Below are positions 50,242-61,976 of a stretch of DNA of 64,000 nucleotides, piece by piece (position 1 is the stretch's first letter; each line of letters opens with the position of its first letter). The stretch comes from Xylophilus ampelinus. GTDB lineage: Bacteria > Pseudomonadota > Gammaproteobacteria > Burkholderiales > Burkholderiaceae_C. Made by a program: the position numbers and the translations under genes. The stretch covers positions 1 to 64,000 of the forward strand of contig NZ_QJTC01000016.1 in NCBI RefSeq assembly GCF_003217575.1, read 5' to 3'. The notes beneath the pieces are model-generated. The model ran no database searches and was not told the origin of the DNA. It worked only from the letters and a program-made list of their open reading frames with translations.

Positions 50242-51141
50242 TCAGCGCATCGCCTGCCACTGGCGGGCTTCGTGCAGCAGGTGCCGCCGGAACACGTCGG
50301 CGATCGGCGACAGCTGTTTGCCCTTAGGCCAGACCAGGTGCCACTGCGACTGGATCGGGAAGCCCTGCACGTTCAGGACCGCGATGCCCGGGTGGTGGGC
50401 GCCCAGCGCGTGCATCGACAAAACCGCGATGCCCAACTGGCCCTCGACCGATTCCTTGATCGCCTCGTTGCTGCCCAGTTCCAGCACGTTGGCCGGCGCG
50501 AAGCCGATCCTGCGCAGCCGGGCATCGGTGGCCAGACGGGTGCCCGAGCCTTTCTCGCGCAGCAGGAAACGCTCGCCCTGCAGCTGCTGCACCGTGATGC
50601 GCTTGCGCCGGGCGAGCGCGTGGCCGGCGGCGGCGACCACGACCAGCGGATTGGGCATCAGGATCTGGTCTTCCTGCAGCAGGTCGTCGGGCGGCATCGA
50701 CATCACGTACAGGTCGTCGAGGTTGCTGCGCAGCCGCGTGATGACGTGGTCGCGGTTGAGGATTTCCAGCGAGATGTCGATGCCCGGATGCAGCTTGCAG
50801 AAGCTGCCCAGCAGCCGCGGCACGAAATATTCGGCGGTGCTCACCACCGCCACTTTCAGGCGGCCGTGGGTCAACCCCTTGGCCGAGGCGACCCGCTGCT
50901 CGAAGGCATCCCACTCGCCGGCGATCGCACGGGCGGTGCGTGCCAGCTCCTGGCCCGCCGCGGTGAGCCAGACGCGGCGCGAGATCACCTCGTAGAGCGG
51001 CAGGCCGACCGATCGCGCCACCTCGCGCAACTGCATCGACGCCGTCGGCTGGGTGACATGCATTACCTTGGCCGCGGCGCTGACGCTGCCGGTTTCTGCC
51101 AGCGCCAGGAAAAGCCGTAGCTGGCGAAAGGTGATGGTCAT
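50242..51141 (-). CDS. LysR family regulator (CbbR/CmpR-like)
   Basis: A 299-residue LysR protein. The helix-turn-helix is LALAETGSVSAAAKVMHVTQPTASMQ, followed by the linker helix and a periplasmic-binding-protein-like effector domain. The start TITFRQLRLFLALAE and the effector domain resemble CbbR/CmpR, regulators of carbon fixation and bicarbonate uptake. It is divergent from the SbtA gene, which it presumably controls through the 87-base intergenic region. Confidence 0.9.
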   Translation of the reverse strand: MTITFRQLRLFLALAETGSVSAAAKVMHVTQPTASMQLREVARSVGLPLYEVISRRVWLTAAGQELARTARAIAGEWDAFEQRVASAKGLTHGRLKVAVVSTAEYFVPRLLGSFCKLHPGIDISLEILNRDHVITRLRSNLDDLYVMSMPPDDLLQEDQILMPNPLVVVAAAGHALARRKRITVQQLQGERFLLREKGSGTRLATDARLRRIGFAPANVLELGSNEAIKESVEGQLGIAVLSMHALGAHHPGIAVLNVQGFPIQSQWHLVWPKGKQLSPIADVFRRHLLHEARQWQAMR

Positions 51142-51147
51142 AGAAAT

Positions 51148-51161
51148 TTATCTATATATAA
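51148..51161. promoter_or_regulatory. Candidate LysR-binding site in the lysR/sbtA intergenic region
   Basis: TTATCTATATATAA is an interrupted palindrome (TTAT...ATAA) of the size expected for a LysR recognition half-set. It starts seven bases beyond the lysR start codon. It also resembles an AT-rich promoter, so the assignment is tentative. Confidence 0.35.
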
Positions 51162-51228
51162 GAGCGATCGAATCGATTTTACTTGCGGCTGCGCGCGGCC
51201 TAGCATCGGGCGCAAAGGGAGATATGCA

Positions 51229-52218
51229 ATGCACGGTCTTGTGGACCCGACGGTCCTGTTCTTCGTTCTGGGCGCGTTCGCGGGCCTGGTCCGCTCCAAC
51301 CTGGAGTTTCCGTCGGCCGTCTCGCGGCTGCTGTCGATGTACCTGTTGGTGGCGCTGGGCCTGAAGGGCGGTTTCGCCCTGGCGGAATCGGGCGTCACCG
51401 CAAGCATCGCCTCCAGCCTGGGCATCGCTGTGCTGCTGGCATTGGCGGTGCCGCTGCTGGGCTACCTGCTGCTGCGCCGTGTCGTGTCGGGGTTCGATGC
51501 CGCCGCGGTCGCGGCCACCTACGGATCGGTCAGTGCCGTGACCTTCGTCACCGCGACCCAATACCTGGAGACGCACGCCATCGTCTACGGCGGCTACATG
51601 GCTGCGGCGATGGCACTGATGGAGTCGCCCGCCATCCTGATCGGCGTGCTCATCGCCAACACGCTGCGGCACCGGCAGCCTGCGCAGGCCACCGCCGCGG
51701 GTGGGCCTGCCGCTGCGCGGGGCATGTCGATCGGCCGCATCCTGCACGACTCGCTGACCGACGGCACCCAGTTGCTGCTGCTCGGCGCTCTGGTGATCGG
51801 CATGGCCACCGGGCACGACGGCAAGGTGGCCCTGCAGCCGTTCTTCGGCGACCTGTTCAAGGGCATGCTGTGCCTATTCCTGCTCGAGATGGGACTGGTC
51901 GCGACCCGCAGGTTGTCGGCGGTGAAGATGTCGTCGCGCTGGCTGCTGGCCTATGCCGTCCTGGGTCCGCTCGTCCATGCCGGCCTGGCCCTGGGACTGG
52001 GCTGGTGCCTGCAGGTGCCGGCGGGCGATGCGGTGCTGTTGATGGTGCTGGCCGCCAGTGCCTCCTACATCGCCGTGCCGGCCGTGGTGCGCTACGCGAT
52101 ACCCGAGGCCGAGCCTTCGCTCTATGTCGGCCTATCGCTGGGCGTCACCTTTCCGCTGAACATCGTGCTGGGCATTCCGCTGTACGCCCATGCGGTGCAG
52201 CGGATCTGGCAGCCATGA
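51229..52218 (+). CDS. sbtA: SbtA-like sodium-dependent bicarbonate transporter
   Basis: A 329-residue membrane protein with about ten helices. The repeated segments with GSVSAVTFVTATQYLE, FKGMLCLFLLEMG and AASASYIAVPAVVRYAIPEA match SbtA (PF05982), the cyanobacterial Na+/bicarbonate symporter family. ATG 51229 follows GGGAG. It would bring bicarbonate into the cell. No RuBisCO, carboxysome or SbtB gene is in the window, so the use of the bicarbonate is open. Confidence 0.9.
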   Translation: MHGLVDPTVLFFVLGAFAGLVRSNLEFPSAVSRLLSMYLLVALGLKGGFALAESGVTASIASSLGIAVLLALAVPLLGYLLLRRVVSGFDAAAVAATYGSVSAVTFVTATQYLETHAIVYGGYMAAAMALMESPAILIGVLIANTLRHRQPAQATAAGGPAAARGMSIGRILHDSLTDGTQLLLLGALVIGMATGHDGKVALQPFFGDLFKGMLCLFLLEMGLVATRRLSAVKMSSRWLLAYAVLGPLVHAGLALGLGWCLQVPAGDAVLLMVLAASASYIAVPAVVRYAIPEAEPSLYVGLSLGVTFPLNIVLGIPLYAHAVQRIWQP

Positions 52219-52249
52219 TGCGGGCGGGGCCGGAGCGTCCGACCGGCCA

Positions 52250-52455
52250 CGGTGGGCGACGCCGGCCGCGCGATGCAGGAGATCGTCGGTGGAGGGCGCC
52301 GGGTGACCGATATCGTGGGCGAGATCAGCACGTCGGCGGTCGAGCAGCGCAATTGCATCGGCCGGACGAGCGGACCGGTCCATGCGTTCGACCCGATGAC
52401 GCAGCAGAACGCGGCGCTGCTGGAGGAACCGACCCCCGCGTCGTCGTCGTCGTCC
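52250..52455 (+). pseudogene. Methyl-accepting chemotaxis protein, C-terminal remnant
   Basis: The frame from GTG 52252 reads AMQEIVGGGRRVTDIVGEIS, then STSAVEQRNCIGR and MTQQNAALLEE, which is the end of an MCP signalling domain (compare ITAASREQSxGIxQVN and MTQQNAALVEE). The rest of the receptor is absent and several conserved positions are changed. It lies between sbtA and the thiC leader and cannot be functional. Confidence 0.65.
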
Positions 52456-52529
52456 GTCGCTGCGCGGAAACGGGGCCATGCCCCCGGGGCCCAGGCTTGC
52501 GCCGCGCAGCCCCGGCACTACAATCGCCC

Positions 52530-54618
<2,089 letters not shown>

Positions 54619-54760
54619 GGCGACGCATGGGGCTACCTCCTGACGACCGAGATGTCCGGTTGTGCGGGACTTGCTCCCTCTCCCCCCGGGAGAGGGCGGG
54701 GGTGAGGGCCTCGCCCGCCGCGATCGGCCCGTTCGCCGCCCATACCGGAGCACCTTCTCC

Positions 54761-55921
54761 ATGCCCCTGACCCTCGGCATCGCCGGCGCCGGCCTGCTCG
54801 GCCGCCTGACGGCCTGGCAGCTCGGCCGGGCCGGCCACCGCGTCGATGTCTTCGACCCGGCGTCCGGCCCCGTGCCCACCTACGACGGCCATGGCGCCGC
54901 GGGTTTCAGCGCCGCCGGCATGCTGAGCCCGCTGGCCGAGCTCGACCATGCCGACGCGGCCATCGCCGCCCTCGGCTGGCGTTCGCTGGCGCTGTGGCCG
55001 CGCATCGCCGCGGCGCTGGGTGCGCCCGCGCTGTTCGCGCAGCGCGGCAGCCTGCTGCTGGCCCACCGCACCGACCGGGGTGCCGCCGAGCGGGTGCTGG
55101 GCCGGCTGGCGCGCGCATCGGCTGCCTGGCCGCAGCCGCAAACGCTGGATGCGGACGCGCTGCAGGCGCTGGAGCCGTCGCTGCACCGCATCGCCCATGC
55201 CTGGCTGCTGCCGCAGGAAGGGCAGATCGACCCGCCCGCCACGCTGGCCCTGCTGCACGCCCGCGCCGCCGACACGGTGCGCTGGCACTGGGGCAGGCCG
55301 GTGGCCCAGGCGACGGCCGGGCAGCTGACGCTGGCCGACGGCACACGGCGGCGCTTCGACCGGGTGCTGGACCTGCGCGGCCTGGGCGCGGGTGCGGACG
55401 CGATGCCGCATGCGTCGGCCGACGACCCCGACTCCGACCCCGACTCCCACGACGGCGCAGCCGCTGCGCCCCTGCCGCTGCGCGGCGTGCGCGGCGAAAC
55501 CGCCTGGCTGCACGCCCCGTCCCACGGCCTGTCGCGGCCGGTGCGGCTGCTGCATCCGCGCCATGCGGTATACATCGTGCCGCGCGGTCCCGACCGGGTC
55601 TTCGTCGGCGCCAGCGAGATCGAGAGCGAAGACCGCTCGCCGGTGTCGCTGCGCAGTGCCGTCGAGCTGATGGCTGCCGCCCACAGCGTGCTGCCGGCCC
55701 TGGCCGAGGCGCGCATCGAACGGCTCGACCGCAACCTGCGGCCCGCCCTGCCCGACAACCTGCCGCGCACCGAGGTGGGCCCCGGCCTGCTGCGCATCAA
55801 CGGCCTGTTCCGCCACGGCTGGCTGATGGCGCCCGCCCTGGTGGCCGACGCGCTGGCCACCGCCGGCCTCGCGACGCCCGCGCTGCCCGACACCCCCCCC
55901 GAGGAAACGCGCCATGCATGA
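54761..55921 (+). CDS. thiO: FAD-dependent glycine/amino-acid oxidase of thiamine synthesis
   Basis: A 386-residue DadA-like oxidase. The FAD loop is [17 protein letters not shown], with a DHGxA-type [15 protein letters not shown] segment after it. ThiO makes dehydroglycine for the thiazole ring. ATG 54761 fixes the Rossmann loop at the very N-terminus. A low-complexity Asp/Ser insertion ([12 protein letters not shown]) lies near residue 225. The stop overlaps thiS. Confidence 0.92.
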   Translation: MPLTLGIAGAGLLGRLTAWQLGRAGHRVDVFDPASGPVPTYDGHGAAGFSAAGMLSPLAELDHADAAIAALGWRSLALWPRIAAALGAPALFAQRGSLLLAHRTDRGAAERVLGRLARASAAWPQPQTLDADALQALEPSLHRIAHAWLLPQEGQIDPPATLALLHARAADTVRWHWGRPVAQATAGQLTLADGTRRRFDRVLDLRGLGAGADAMPHASADDPDSDPDSHDGAAAAPLPLRGVRGETAWLHAPSHGLSRPVRLLHPRHAVYIVPRGPDRVFVGASEIESEDRSPVSLRSAVELMAAAHSVLPALAEARIERLDRNLRPALPDNLPRTEVGPGLLRINGLFRHGWLMAPALVADALATAGLATPALPDTPPEETRHA

Positions 55922-56150
55922 CGCCGCCGCCACACATGTTCCGGAGCTGCTCGACCTGCGGCTCGACGGCCATCCGTACGCGGTGCCGGCCGGCTCCAGC
56001 CTGGCCGACCTGGTCGCCGCGCAGGGCCATGCGCCCGAAGCCGTCGCCTCCGCCGTCAACGGCGATTTCGTGCCGCGCGGCCAGCGTGCCGCGCGCAGGC
56101 TGCAGGCCGGCGACACGGTGCTGCTCTTCCAACCCATCACCGGAGGGTAG
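55914..56150 (+). CDS. thiS: Sulfur carrier protein ThiS
   Basis: A 78-residue ubiquitin-like protein starting at ATG 55914 inside the end of thiO. It ends in the essential Gly-Gly (FQPITGG), which is thiocarboxylated to carry sulfur to ThiG. The first ten residues are an extension compared with the usual 66-residue form. A family B repeat follows before thiG. Confidence 0.92.
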   Translation: MHDAAATHVPELLDLRLDGHPYAVPAGSSLADLVAAQGHAPEAVASAVNGDFVPRGQRAARRLQAGDTVLLFQPITGG

Positions 56151-56153
56151 ATC

Positions 56154-56250
56154 CGTACTCCCCAGGCTGCGCACTGCGTGTCTTGCCCCGCCCCCTCGCC
56201 GGGGGCGCACCCGGCGGTCCGGCCAAGCCGGTCCCACGGGTGCCCTGAAG
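56154..56250 (+). repeat. Dispersed intergenic repeat, family B, copy 5
   Basis: ACTCCCCAGGCTGCGCACTG, then CGTGTCTTGCC, CCCTCGCCGGGGGCGCACC and CGGTCCGGCCAAGCCGG ending at CCACGGG. It lies inside the thi operon, between thiS and thiG, so the repeat is transcribed. Confidence 0.7.
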
Positions 56251-56313
56251 GGCCGTCGGTGCGTCTTCATTCCTTTTTTTGCCGGGCACGCCCGGTGTCG
56301 GAGCGTTGGCCCC

Positions 56314-57132
56314 ATGTCTCAGGATCTCTCTTTTCTCGATGGCTGGCAGGTGGGCGGGGTGGCGCTCGGCAGCCGTTTCCTGCTCGGCACCGCCGGCTAT
56401 CCGTCGCCCAGGGTGCTGGCCGATGCGATCGCGGCGGCGCGGCCGGCGGCGGTCACGGTGGGACTGCGGCGCACGCTGGCCACAGGGCCGGACAATGGCT
56501 TCGTCGGCACGGTGCATGCGGCCGCGCAGGCGGTGGGCGCACGCCTGCTGCCCAACACCGCCGGTTGCCGCACCGCGCGCGAGGCGGTGCAGCTGGCGCA
56601 GATGGCGCGCGAGCTGTACGGCACCGACTGGATCAAGCTGGAGGTGGTCGGCGACGAGCACACGCTGCAGCCCGACCCGGTCGAGCTGGTGCAGGCCGCC
56701 GCCACGCTGGTGCGCGACGGCTTCGTCGTCTGGCCCTACTGCACCGACGACCTGGTCACCTGCCGCCGCCTGCTCGACGCCGGCTGCGCGGTGCTGATGC
56801 CCTGGGGCGCACCCATCGGCTCCGGCCAGGGCCTGCTCAACCCGTGGGCGCTGCGCACCTTGCGCGAACGCCTGCCCGAAGCGGTGCTGATCGTCGATGC
56901 CGGCATCGGCGCGCCGTCGCATGCGGCGGCGGCGCTGGAGATGGGCTTCGACGCGGTGCTGCTCAACAGCGCCGTCGCGCAGGCCCGCGACCCGGTGGCG
57001 ATGGCCCACGCCTTCCACCACGCGGTGCAGGCCGGACGCACCGCCCGGCGGGCCGGCGTGATGGCGCGTCAGGATTTCGCGGTGGCCAGCACGCCGACCG
57101 GTGGCGAGGCCTTCCTGATCGGTGCGCCATGA
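56314..57132 (+). CDS. thiG: Thiazole synthase
   Basis: A 272-residue TIM-barrel enzyme that assembles the thiazole phosphate from deoxyxylulose phosphate, dehydroglycine and ThiS-borne sulfur. The Schiff-base Lys is in [24 protein letters not shown] and [12 protein letters not shown] form the phosphate-binding loops. ATG 56314 gives [11 protein letters not shown]. Its stop overlaps the start of the thiDE fusion as ATGA. Confidence 0.95.
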   Translation: MSQDLSFLDGWQVGGVALGSRFLLGTAGYPSPRVLADAIAAARPAAVTVGLRRTLATGPDNGFVGTVHAAAQAVGARLLPNTAGCRTAREAVQLAQMARELYGTDWIKLEVVGDEHTLQPDPVELVQAAATLVRDGFVVWPYCTDDLVTCRRLLDAGCAVLMPWGAPIGSGQGLLNPWALRTLRERLPEAVLIVDAGIGAPSHAAAALEMGFDAVLLNSAVAQARDPVAMAHAFHHAVQAGRTARRAGVMARQDFAVASTPTGGEAFLIGAP

Positions 57133-58787
57133 GCACACGGATCGTCTGGACCATCGCCGGCACCGACAGCGGCGGCGGCGCCGGCATCGCCGCCGACCAG
57201 CGCGCGGCCGATGCCTGCGGCGTACACCTGTGCACCGTCGTCGCCGCGGTCACCGCGCAGAACTCGGTCGCGGTGTCGCATGTGGAGTCGATGCCGGTCG
57301 CGGTGATCGAGGCCCAGATCGCCGCGCTGGAGGCCGACATGCCGCCCCGTGCGGTCAAGACCGGCCTGCTGGGCGGCGTGGCGCAGATCGAGGCGGTGGC
57401 GCGCGCGGTCGACCGGCTGCGCCTGCGCGGGCCGCTGCCGCTGGTGGTCGATCCGGTGCTGGGCGCCACCTCGGGCGCCAGTTTCGGCGACGACGCCGTC
57501 GTGGCCGCCTACCGCCGATGGCTGCTGCCGCGCGCCAGCCTGCTCACCCCCAACCGCCGCGAGGCATTGCGCCTGACCGGCCTGCCGCCCGGCACCGATG
57601 CGCCCACGCTGGCCCGGGCGCTGCGCGCGGCCGGAGCCCGGGCCGTATGCGTTACCGGCGGCGACGACGCGGCCCCCGACGGCCTGGCCCGCGACTGGCT
57701 CGACACGCCGCACGCCGCCGGCTGGCTGGCGCTGCCGCGCATCGCCACGCCGCATACCCATGCCACCGGTTGTACCTTCGCCGCCGCGGCAGCCGCCGCC
57801 ATGGCGAAGGGCTTCGTCGCGGCGGATGCGGCCGTGCTCGCCAAGATGGCCGCCGCCCACGCGTTGCGCCACGGCCATGCGGCCGGGCAGGGCGCCGGGC
57901 CGGTCAAGGCGCGGGCCGGCTTCGCCGACGATCCGACACTGATGCCGCAGATGTCTTGGAGCGAAGCACCGCGTTTCGCGGCCTTCGGCGCGCAAGGTGG
58001 CGGGGAATGGGGCGCAGGTGCTGCTGCCGGCGTGTGTGCACTGCCACCGTCGTCGCAACCGCAACCGCAACCGCAACCCCGATCCGGGCCGTCGCACCTG
58101 TACGCGATCGCCGACAGCGCCGACCGTATCGCCGCCTTGCTGCAGGCCGGCGTGCGCAGGCTGCAACTGCGTATCAAGACCCCGCCGTCGCCTGACGCGG
58201 CGTGGCATTCGTCGCTGCAGGCCCAGGTGCGGCAGGCGGTCGTCGACTGCCGCGCCGCCGGCGCGCAGTTGTTCGTCAACGACCACCACGCCTTGGCCCT
58301 GCGGGCCGGCGCCGCCGGTCTCCACCTGGGCCAGGAAGATCTGCTGGCGCTGGGCGACGCCGGCCGCGACATGCTCCGCGCACCCGGCGCGCCGGCGCTC
58401 GGCATCAGCTCGCACAGTTTGTGGGAACTGGCGCGCGCCCGCAGCCTGGCGCCGCGCTACATCGCCTGCGGTCCCGTCTGGCCGACGACGACCAAGGCGA
58501 TGCCGTGGCGCCCGCAGGGCCTGGACAACCTCGCCTGGTGGTGCCGCATGGCCGGCGCGCCGGTGGTGGCGATCGGCGGCATCCTGGCGCCGGAGCAGGC
58601 GGCGCTGGCGGCCGGATGCGGTACCGACGCGGTCTGCGTGGTGCGGGGATTGGGCGACGATCCGGCCACGGCGGTTGCGCTTTTCCGGCAGGCCCTCGAC
58701 GGTGCGCCGCGGCCCGTGGCGGCCGCGTCGGGGTGGCCGCACCCCAGTCTGCAGGCCGAAGATCCTGCCGGGCCGGATTCGGAATGA
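57129..58787 (+). CDS. thiDE: ThiD-ThiE bifunctional kinase/thiamine-phosphate synthase
   Basis: A 552-residue fusion. Residues 1-265 are ThiD (hydroxymethylpyrimidine phosphate kinase), with [15 protein letters not shown] and the anion-hole [13 protein letters not shown] linker (265-325) includes a QPQPQPQP run. Residues about 325-535 are ThiE, with [30 protein letters not shown] and [11 protein letters not shown]. It makes HMP diphosphate and joins it with the thiazole. Some ThiE substrate residues look unusual but the core is intact. Confidence 0.92.
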   Translation: MSTRIVWTIAGTDSGGGAGIAADQRAADACGVHLCTVVAAVTAQNSVAVSHVESMPVAVIEAQIAALEADMPPRAVKTGLLGGVAQIEAVARAVDRLRLRGPLPLVVDPVLGATSGASFGDDAVVAAYRRWLLPRASLLTPNRREALRLTGLPPGTDAPTLARALRAAGARAVCVTGGDDAAPDGLARDWLDTPHAAGWLALPRIATPHTHATGCTFAAAAAAAMAKGFVAADAAVLAKMAAAHALRHGHAAGQGAGPVKARAGFADDPTLMPQMSWSEAPRFAAFGAQGGGEWGAGAAAGVCALPPSSQPQPQPQPRSGPSHLYAIADSADRIAALLQAGVRRLQLRIKTPPSPDAAWHSSLQAQVRQAVVDCRAAGAQLFVNDHHALALRAGAAGLHLGQEDLLALGDAGRDMLRAPGAPALGISSHSLWELARARSLAPRYIACGPVWPTTTKAMPWRPQGLDNLAWWCRMAGAPVVAIGGILAPEQAALAAGCGTDAVCVVRGLGDDPATAVALFRQALDGAPRPVAAASGWPHPSLQAEDPAGPDSE

Positions 58788-58835
58788 AAAGGGCTGTAGC
58801 CAGCGCATTACGGCGACCTGTTGCTATTAATAAAG
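58786..58835 (-). repeat. Dispersed intergenic repeat, family A, copy 5 (inverted, diverged)
   Basis: Read on the minus strand: CTTTATTAATAGCAACAGGT, then CGCCGTAATGCGCTGG, then CTACAGCCCTTTT. It begins at the stop of thiDE. The remaining gap to opgD (58836-59139) holds at most a short minus-strand 3' fragment (58857-58990) that I cannot identify. Confidence 0.5.
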
Positions 58836-59139
58836 GAGCATTCGGCGAGCGCCGGCGGCTACGACCGCTCGGCGTGCGCCGGGGGCAACGGTTCGTCCAC
58901 CGGCCCGGCGATCTCCTCCAGCGGCTTGCGCTCGGCATCGACCGCCCGGTGCCAGGCCCGCAGCCCGGCCACCACCACCATCACCGCCCCTGCCGCGCAG
59001 GGCAGCGCCTGCGAACAGGCTCTTACGCACCTTCCCGACCGACGCCATTAGGATGATGCGCCGCAGCGAACGCCCGCGCGCCCGAGCGGTGCGCAGTGCT
59101 GGCGGCCTTCCTCGGAAATCCTTCACAAGATCTGTACCG

Positions 59140-60747
59140 ATGCACAAGAAAATCACGTTCGACCGCCGCGCCTTCCTGGCCGCCGGCAGCGCCTCCGCCG
59201 CGCTGGCGGCCTTCGGCATCCCCCTCGACGCGCAGGCCGCCGCCGGGCTCAAGTTCTCCAGCCCGCGGCCCTTCAGTTTCGACGGACTGGTGGCGCGGGC
59301 GCAGGCCCTGGCCGGCAAGCCCTATGCGCCGGGCACACCGCTGCCGGCCGCGGTGCTGGAGCGGATCGACTACGAAGCGCACGGCAAGATCAAGTTCAAC
59401 ACCGACTCGGCCCTCTTCAAGGACGGCCCGGGCCAGTACCCGGTCACCTTCTTTCACCTGGGCAAGTTCTTCCAGGTGCCGGTGCACATGCACCTGCTCT
59501 CGCGCAGCGGCGACGATTTCTTCGCGCGCGAGATCGTCTACGACCCGGGCTACTTCGACATGCCCGCCGACAGCCCCGCACGCGAGCTGCCGCAGGGCGC
59601 GGGCTTCGCCGGCTTCCGCTTCCAGGAAAGCCGCACCGCCGACCAGAAGAAGCTCGACTGGAAGGGCAACGACTGGGTGGCTTTTCTGGGCGCCAGCTAC
59701 TTCCGCGCGATCGGCGAGCTCTACCAGTACGGCTTGTCGGCCCGCGCGGTGGCGCTGGACGTGGCGGTGCCCGACCGGCCCGAGGACTTCCCCACCTTCA
59801 CCGAGTTCTACTTCGACTCGCCGGCCGACGGCGGCGACACGGTGGTGGTGCATGCGCTGCTCGAAGGCGCCAGCATCACCGGCGCCTACAAGTTCGTGAT
59901 GCAGCGCGCCAGGGCGGTGGTGATGGACATCGAATGCCGGCTCTTCGTGCGCAAGGACATCGCCCGCCTCGGCATCGCGCCGCTCACCTCGATGTACTGG
60001 TTCTCCGAGACCACAAAGCAGACCGCGATCGACTGGCGGCCCGAGGTGCACGACTCCGACGGCCTGGCGATGTGGACCGGCGGCGGCGAGCGCATCTGGC
60101 GCCCGCTCGACAACCCCAAGGCCACCACCGGCGCCGCCTTCGCCGACAGGCAGCCCAAGGGCTTCGGCCTGCTGCAGCGCGACCGCAACTTCGACCACTA
60201 CCAGGACGGCGTGCGGTACGACCGCCGCCCCAGCCTGTGGGTGGAGCCGGTGGGCGACTGGGGCGAAGGCGAGGTGCAGCTGATCGAAATCCCGACCGAC
60301 GACGAGATTCACGACAACATCGTCGCCTTTTGGGTGCCCACGGCGCCCGCCAAGGCCGGCGGCAGCTACAGCCTGCGCTACCGCTTGCACTGGACCGACA
60401 AGGAGCCCTACCCGTCGCCGCTGGCCGTCTGCGTGGCGACGCGGCTGGGCCGCGGCGGCCAGCCGGGCCAGCCGCGGCCGGCCGGGGTGCAGAAGTTCAT
60501 GGTCGAATTCTTGGGCGGTCCGCTGCAGGGCCTGCCCTTCGGCGTGAAGCCGGAGCCGGTGCTGACCGCGTCGAGCGGCAGCTTCTCGTACATCTTCACC
60601 GAGGCGGTGCCCAACGGCGTGCCCGGCCACTGGCGCGCGCAGTTCGATTTCACGCCGGCCGGCAATGCGGCGGCCGACCTGCGGATGTATTTGAAGAACG
60701 GCGACCAGACGCTCACCGAGACCTGGCTATATCGGTATGCGCAGTGA
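59140..60747 (+). CDS. opgD: Glucan biosynthesis protein D (OpgD/MdoD)
   Basis: A 535-residue periplasmic protein of osmoregulated periplasmic glucan synthesis. The N-terminus has a twin-arginine signal (DRRAFLAAGSASAALAAFG, cleaved after AQA). The mature part shows the OpgG/OpgD pattern (LKFSSPRPFSFDGLVARA, SRTADQKKLDWKGNDWVAFLGASYFR by position 155-180, YWFSETTKQTAIDWRPEVHDSDGLAM by position 285-310). ATG 59140 is the start that places the Tat motif correctly. Confidence 0.95.
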   Translation: MHKKITFDRRAFLAAGSASAALAAFGIPLDAQAAAGLKFSSPRPFSFDGLVARAQALAGKPYAPGTPLPAAVLERIDYEAHGKIKFNTDSALFKDGPGQYPVTFFHLGKFFQVPVHMHLLSRSGDDFFAREIVYDPGYFDMPADSPARELPQGAGFAGFRFQESRTADQKKLDWKGNDWVAFLGASYFRAIGELYQYGLSARAVALDVAVPDRPEDFPTFTEFYFDSPADGGDTVVVHALLEGASITGAYKFVMQRARAVVMDIECRLFVRKDIARLGIAPLTSMYWFSETTKQTAIDWRPEVHDSDGLAMWTGGGERIWRPLDNPKATTGAAFADRQPKGFGLLQRDRNFDHYQDGVRYDRRPSLWVEPVGDWGEGEVQLIEIPTDDEIHDNIVAFWVPTAPAKAGGSYSLRYRLHWTDKEPYPSPLAVCVATRLGRGGQPGQPRPAGVQKFMVEFLGGPLQGLPFGVKPEPVLTASSGSFSYIFTEAVPNGVPGHWRAQFDFTPAGNAAADLRMYLKNGDQTLTETWLYRYAQ

Positions 60748-60756
60748 TTCAGTCCA

Positions 60757-60781
60757 AAAGAAAAAGCCTCTTGCGAGGCTT
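60757..60781 (-). terminator. Rho-independent terminator of the vapD gene
   Basis: On the minus strand AAGCCTCGCAAGAGGCTT forms a seven-base stem with a four-base loop followed by TTTTCTTTT. It lies 29 bases after the vapD stop. On the plus strand no T-run follows, so it is one-directional. Confidence 0.85.
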
Positions 60782-60809
60782 GAGGTTCGCCGGCACCTTC
60801 ACGTAGCGC

Positions 60810-61172
60810 CTACAAGGCCGGAATCAAATCGTTAAGTTCCTCGATACGGAGCATCCGAAGATCTCGAACAGAGGCTTTGAACCATGGAAGAGCCGCACTA
60901 AGAGCCTGGGCGGACAGCACACACTGAACGGCTGTGATCGTTTCGTTGCCGAAATAAACGCTGCCCTGCTGCCATGCAAATCCTCTAGCGACCAGTATCT
61001 TTTTGATTTCGCCGTAAGCGTTGTTATACGAAGGGCCGGGATAAGCGGCTTGCAGCGCCTGCGTGTCTAGGTCAAACGCGATTGCATACATACGGCCCGA
61101 TTCCTTCGGAAGTTGTTGAGGCAAGGGCACCTGCTCGAGCAGGTTTTGCACAGCACTGTCAAAGTAGCCCAT
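60810..61172 (-). CDS. vapD: VapD-like endoribonuclease (Cas2-like ferredoxin fold)
   Basis: A 120-residue product from ATG 61172, which has AGAGGA upstream. Residues 28-120 match VapD: MYAIAFDLDTQALQ, YNNAYGEIKKILVARGF, WQQGSVYFG and VRDLRMLRIEELNDLIPAL. VapD is a Cas2-related RNase and a toxin in some pathogens. The first 27 residues (MGYFDSAVQNLL and following) are not part of the usual 92-residue protein; ATG 61091 would give the normal length. Lower GC than its neighbours suggests transfer. Confidence 0.85.
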   Translation of the reverse strand: MGYFDSAVQNLLEQVPLPQQLPKESGRMYAIAFDLDTQALQAAYPGPSYNNAYGEIKKILVARGFAWQQGSVYFGNETITAVQCVLSAQALSAALPWFKASVRDLRMLRIEELNDLIPAL

Positions 61173-61205
61173 GATGCATCCTCTGTTTGAAAAGCCATAT
61201 TTTAT

Positions 61206-61292
61206 TCAGAACGGCCCGGGCCATGCCGGCAGTGCTTCGGCGGTTGCACGGTGTGACTCGCGGAATTCCTCCGTATCCACGCTAATTTCCAT
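61206..61292 (-). CDS. Short ORF upstream of vapD (possible antitoxin or leader)
   Basis: A 28-residue acidic frame (MEISVDTEEFRESHRATAEA and on), with GAGGCAAGAA before ATG 61292; a GTG near 61370 would lengthen it to about 54 residues. It ends 34 bases before vapD on the same strand. Some vapD genes have a small antitoxin (VapX) in this place, but I see no sequence match. Position is the only argument. Confidence 0.3.
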   Translation of the reverse strand: MEISVDTEEFRESHRATAEALPAWPGPF

Positions 61293-61366
61293 TTCTTGCC
61301 TCGTCTCGTCAGCCACTCGCTCTGGGCCAAGACAGACGGGGAATCGCTTTATAGAGATAGAGGCGA

Positions 61367-61843
61367 TCACTGTCTCGACGTCTGGGCGGCACGCGCCTTC
61401 AGGAAGCGCGCGAAGGCGTCGAGCGTCGCCTTGCTGACGTGGTGCTCGATGCCCTCGGCGTCGCGGCGGGCGCAGTCGGCGTCCACGCCCAGCGCCAGCA
61501 GGAAATCCTCCACCACCCGGTGCCGGGCCCGGCTGGCCTCGGCCAGTTCCTGGCCTTCGGGCGTGAGGAACACGCCTCGGTAAGGGCGGCGCACCACGTA
61601 GCCGGCCTCGGACAGGCGGTTGAGCATCTTGGCGACGGTGGGCTGGGTCACGCCCAGGCGGGCGGCGATCTCCACCTGGCGCGCCTCGCCGTCTTCCTGG
61701 ATCAGGTCGGCGATGAGTTCTACATAGTCGTCCACCCGCTCCTGGCGCCGGGCCTCGCGTGCCTGGCGAAAGCTCTCGACGTGCACCGTGGCATCGACCA
61801 TCCGGATCGGTTCGACGGGAGCGGGCGCTGTCTTCTTGGGCAT
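61367..61843 (-). CDS. mntR: Manganese-responsive transcriptional regulator MntR (DtxR family)
   Basis: A 158-residue DtxR/MntR protein. The winged helix is [21 protein letters not shown], then [28 protein letters not shown] and [15 protein letters not shown], which hold Glu/His metal ligands. It represses mntH when manganese is plentiful. ATG 61843 gives MPKKTAPAP; an upstream GC-poor extension is not needed. It is divergent from mntH, with a palindromic operator between. Confidence 0.93.
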   Translation of the reverse strand: MPKKTAPAPVEPIRMVDATVHVESFRQAREARRQERVDDYVELIADLIQEDGEARQVEIAARLGVTQPTVAKMLNRLSEAGYVVRRPYRGVFLTPEGQELAEASRARHRVVEDFLLALGVDADCARRDAEGIEHHVSKATLDAFARFLKARAAQTSRQ

Positions 61844-61976
61844 CGTGTGGCGTGGCGCGCAGCGGTAAGGCTGCATCCGATAAGCCGTGTCGGGCGTGGA
61901 GGCGGGGCACCCGGCGGGTGCGAACGGACGGTATTTTCAACGATGGCCGGCTCCCGCCTGCAGACAAAACTTCGCC

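Noticed and set aside
54668-54702. CCCTCTCC...GGAGAGGG inverted repeat between thiC and thiO as a terminator
   Set aside because: The stem is strong but no T-run follows and thiO is almost certainly in the same operon; it is probably another dispersed repeat.
58857-58990. Minus-strand fragment ending in a charged tail with PLEEIAGPVDEPLPP
   Set aside because: It reads like the C-terminus of a membrane protein, but no family could be named and no upstream part exists, so it is not listed as a gene.
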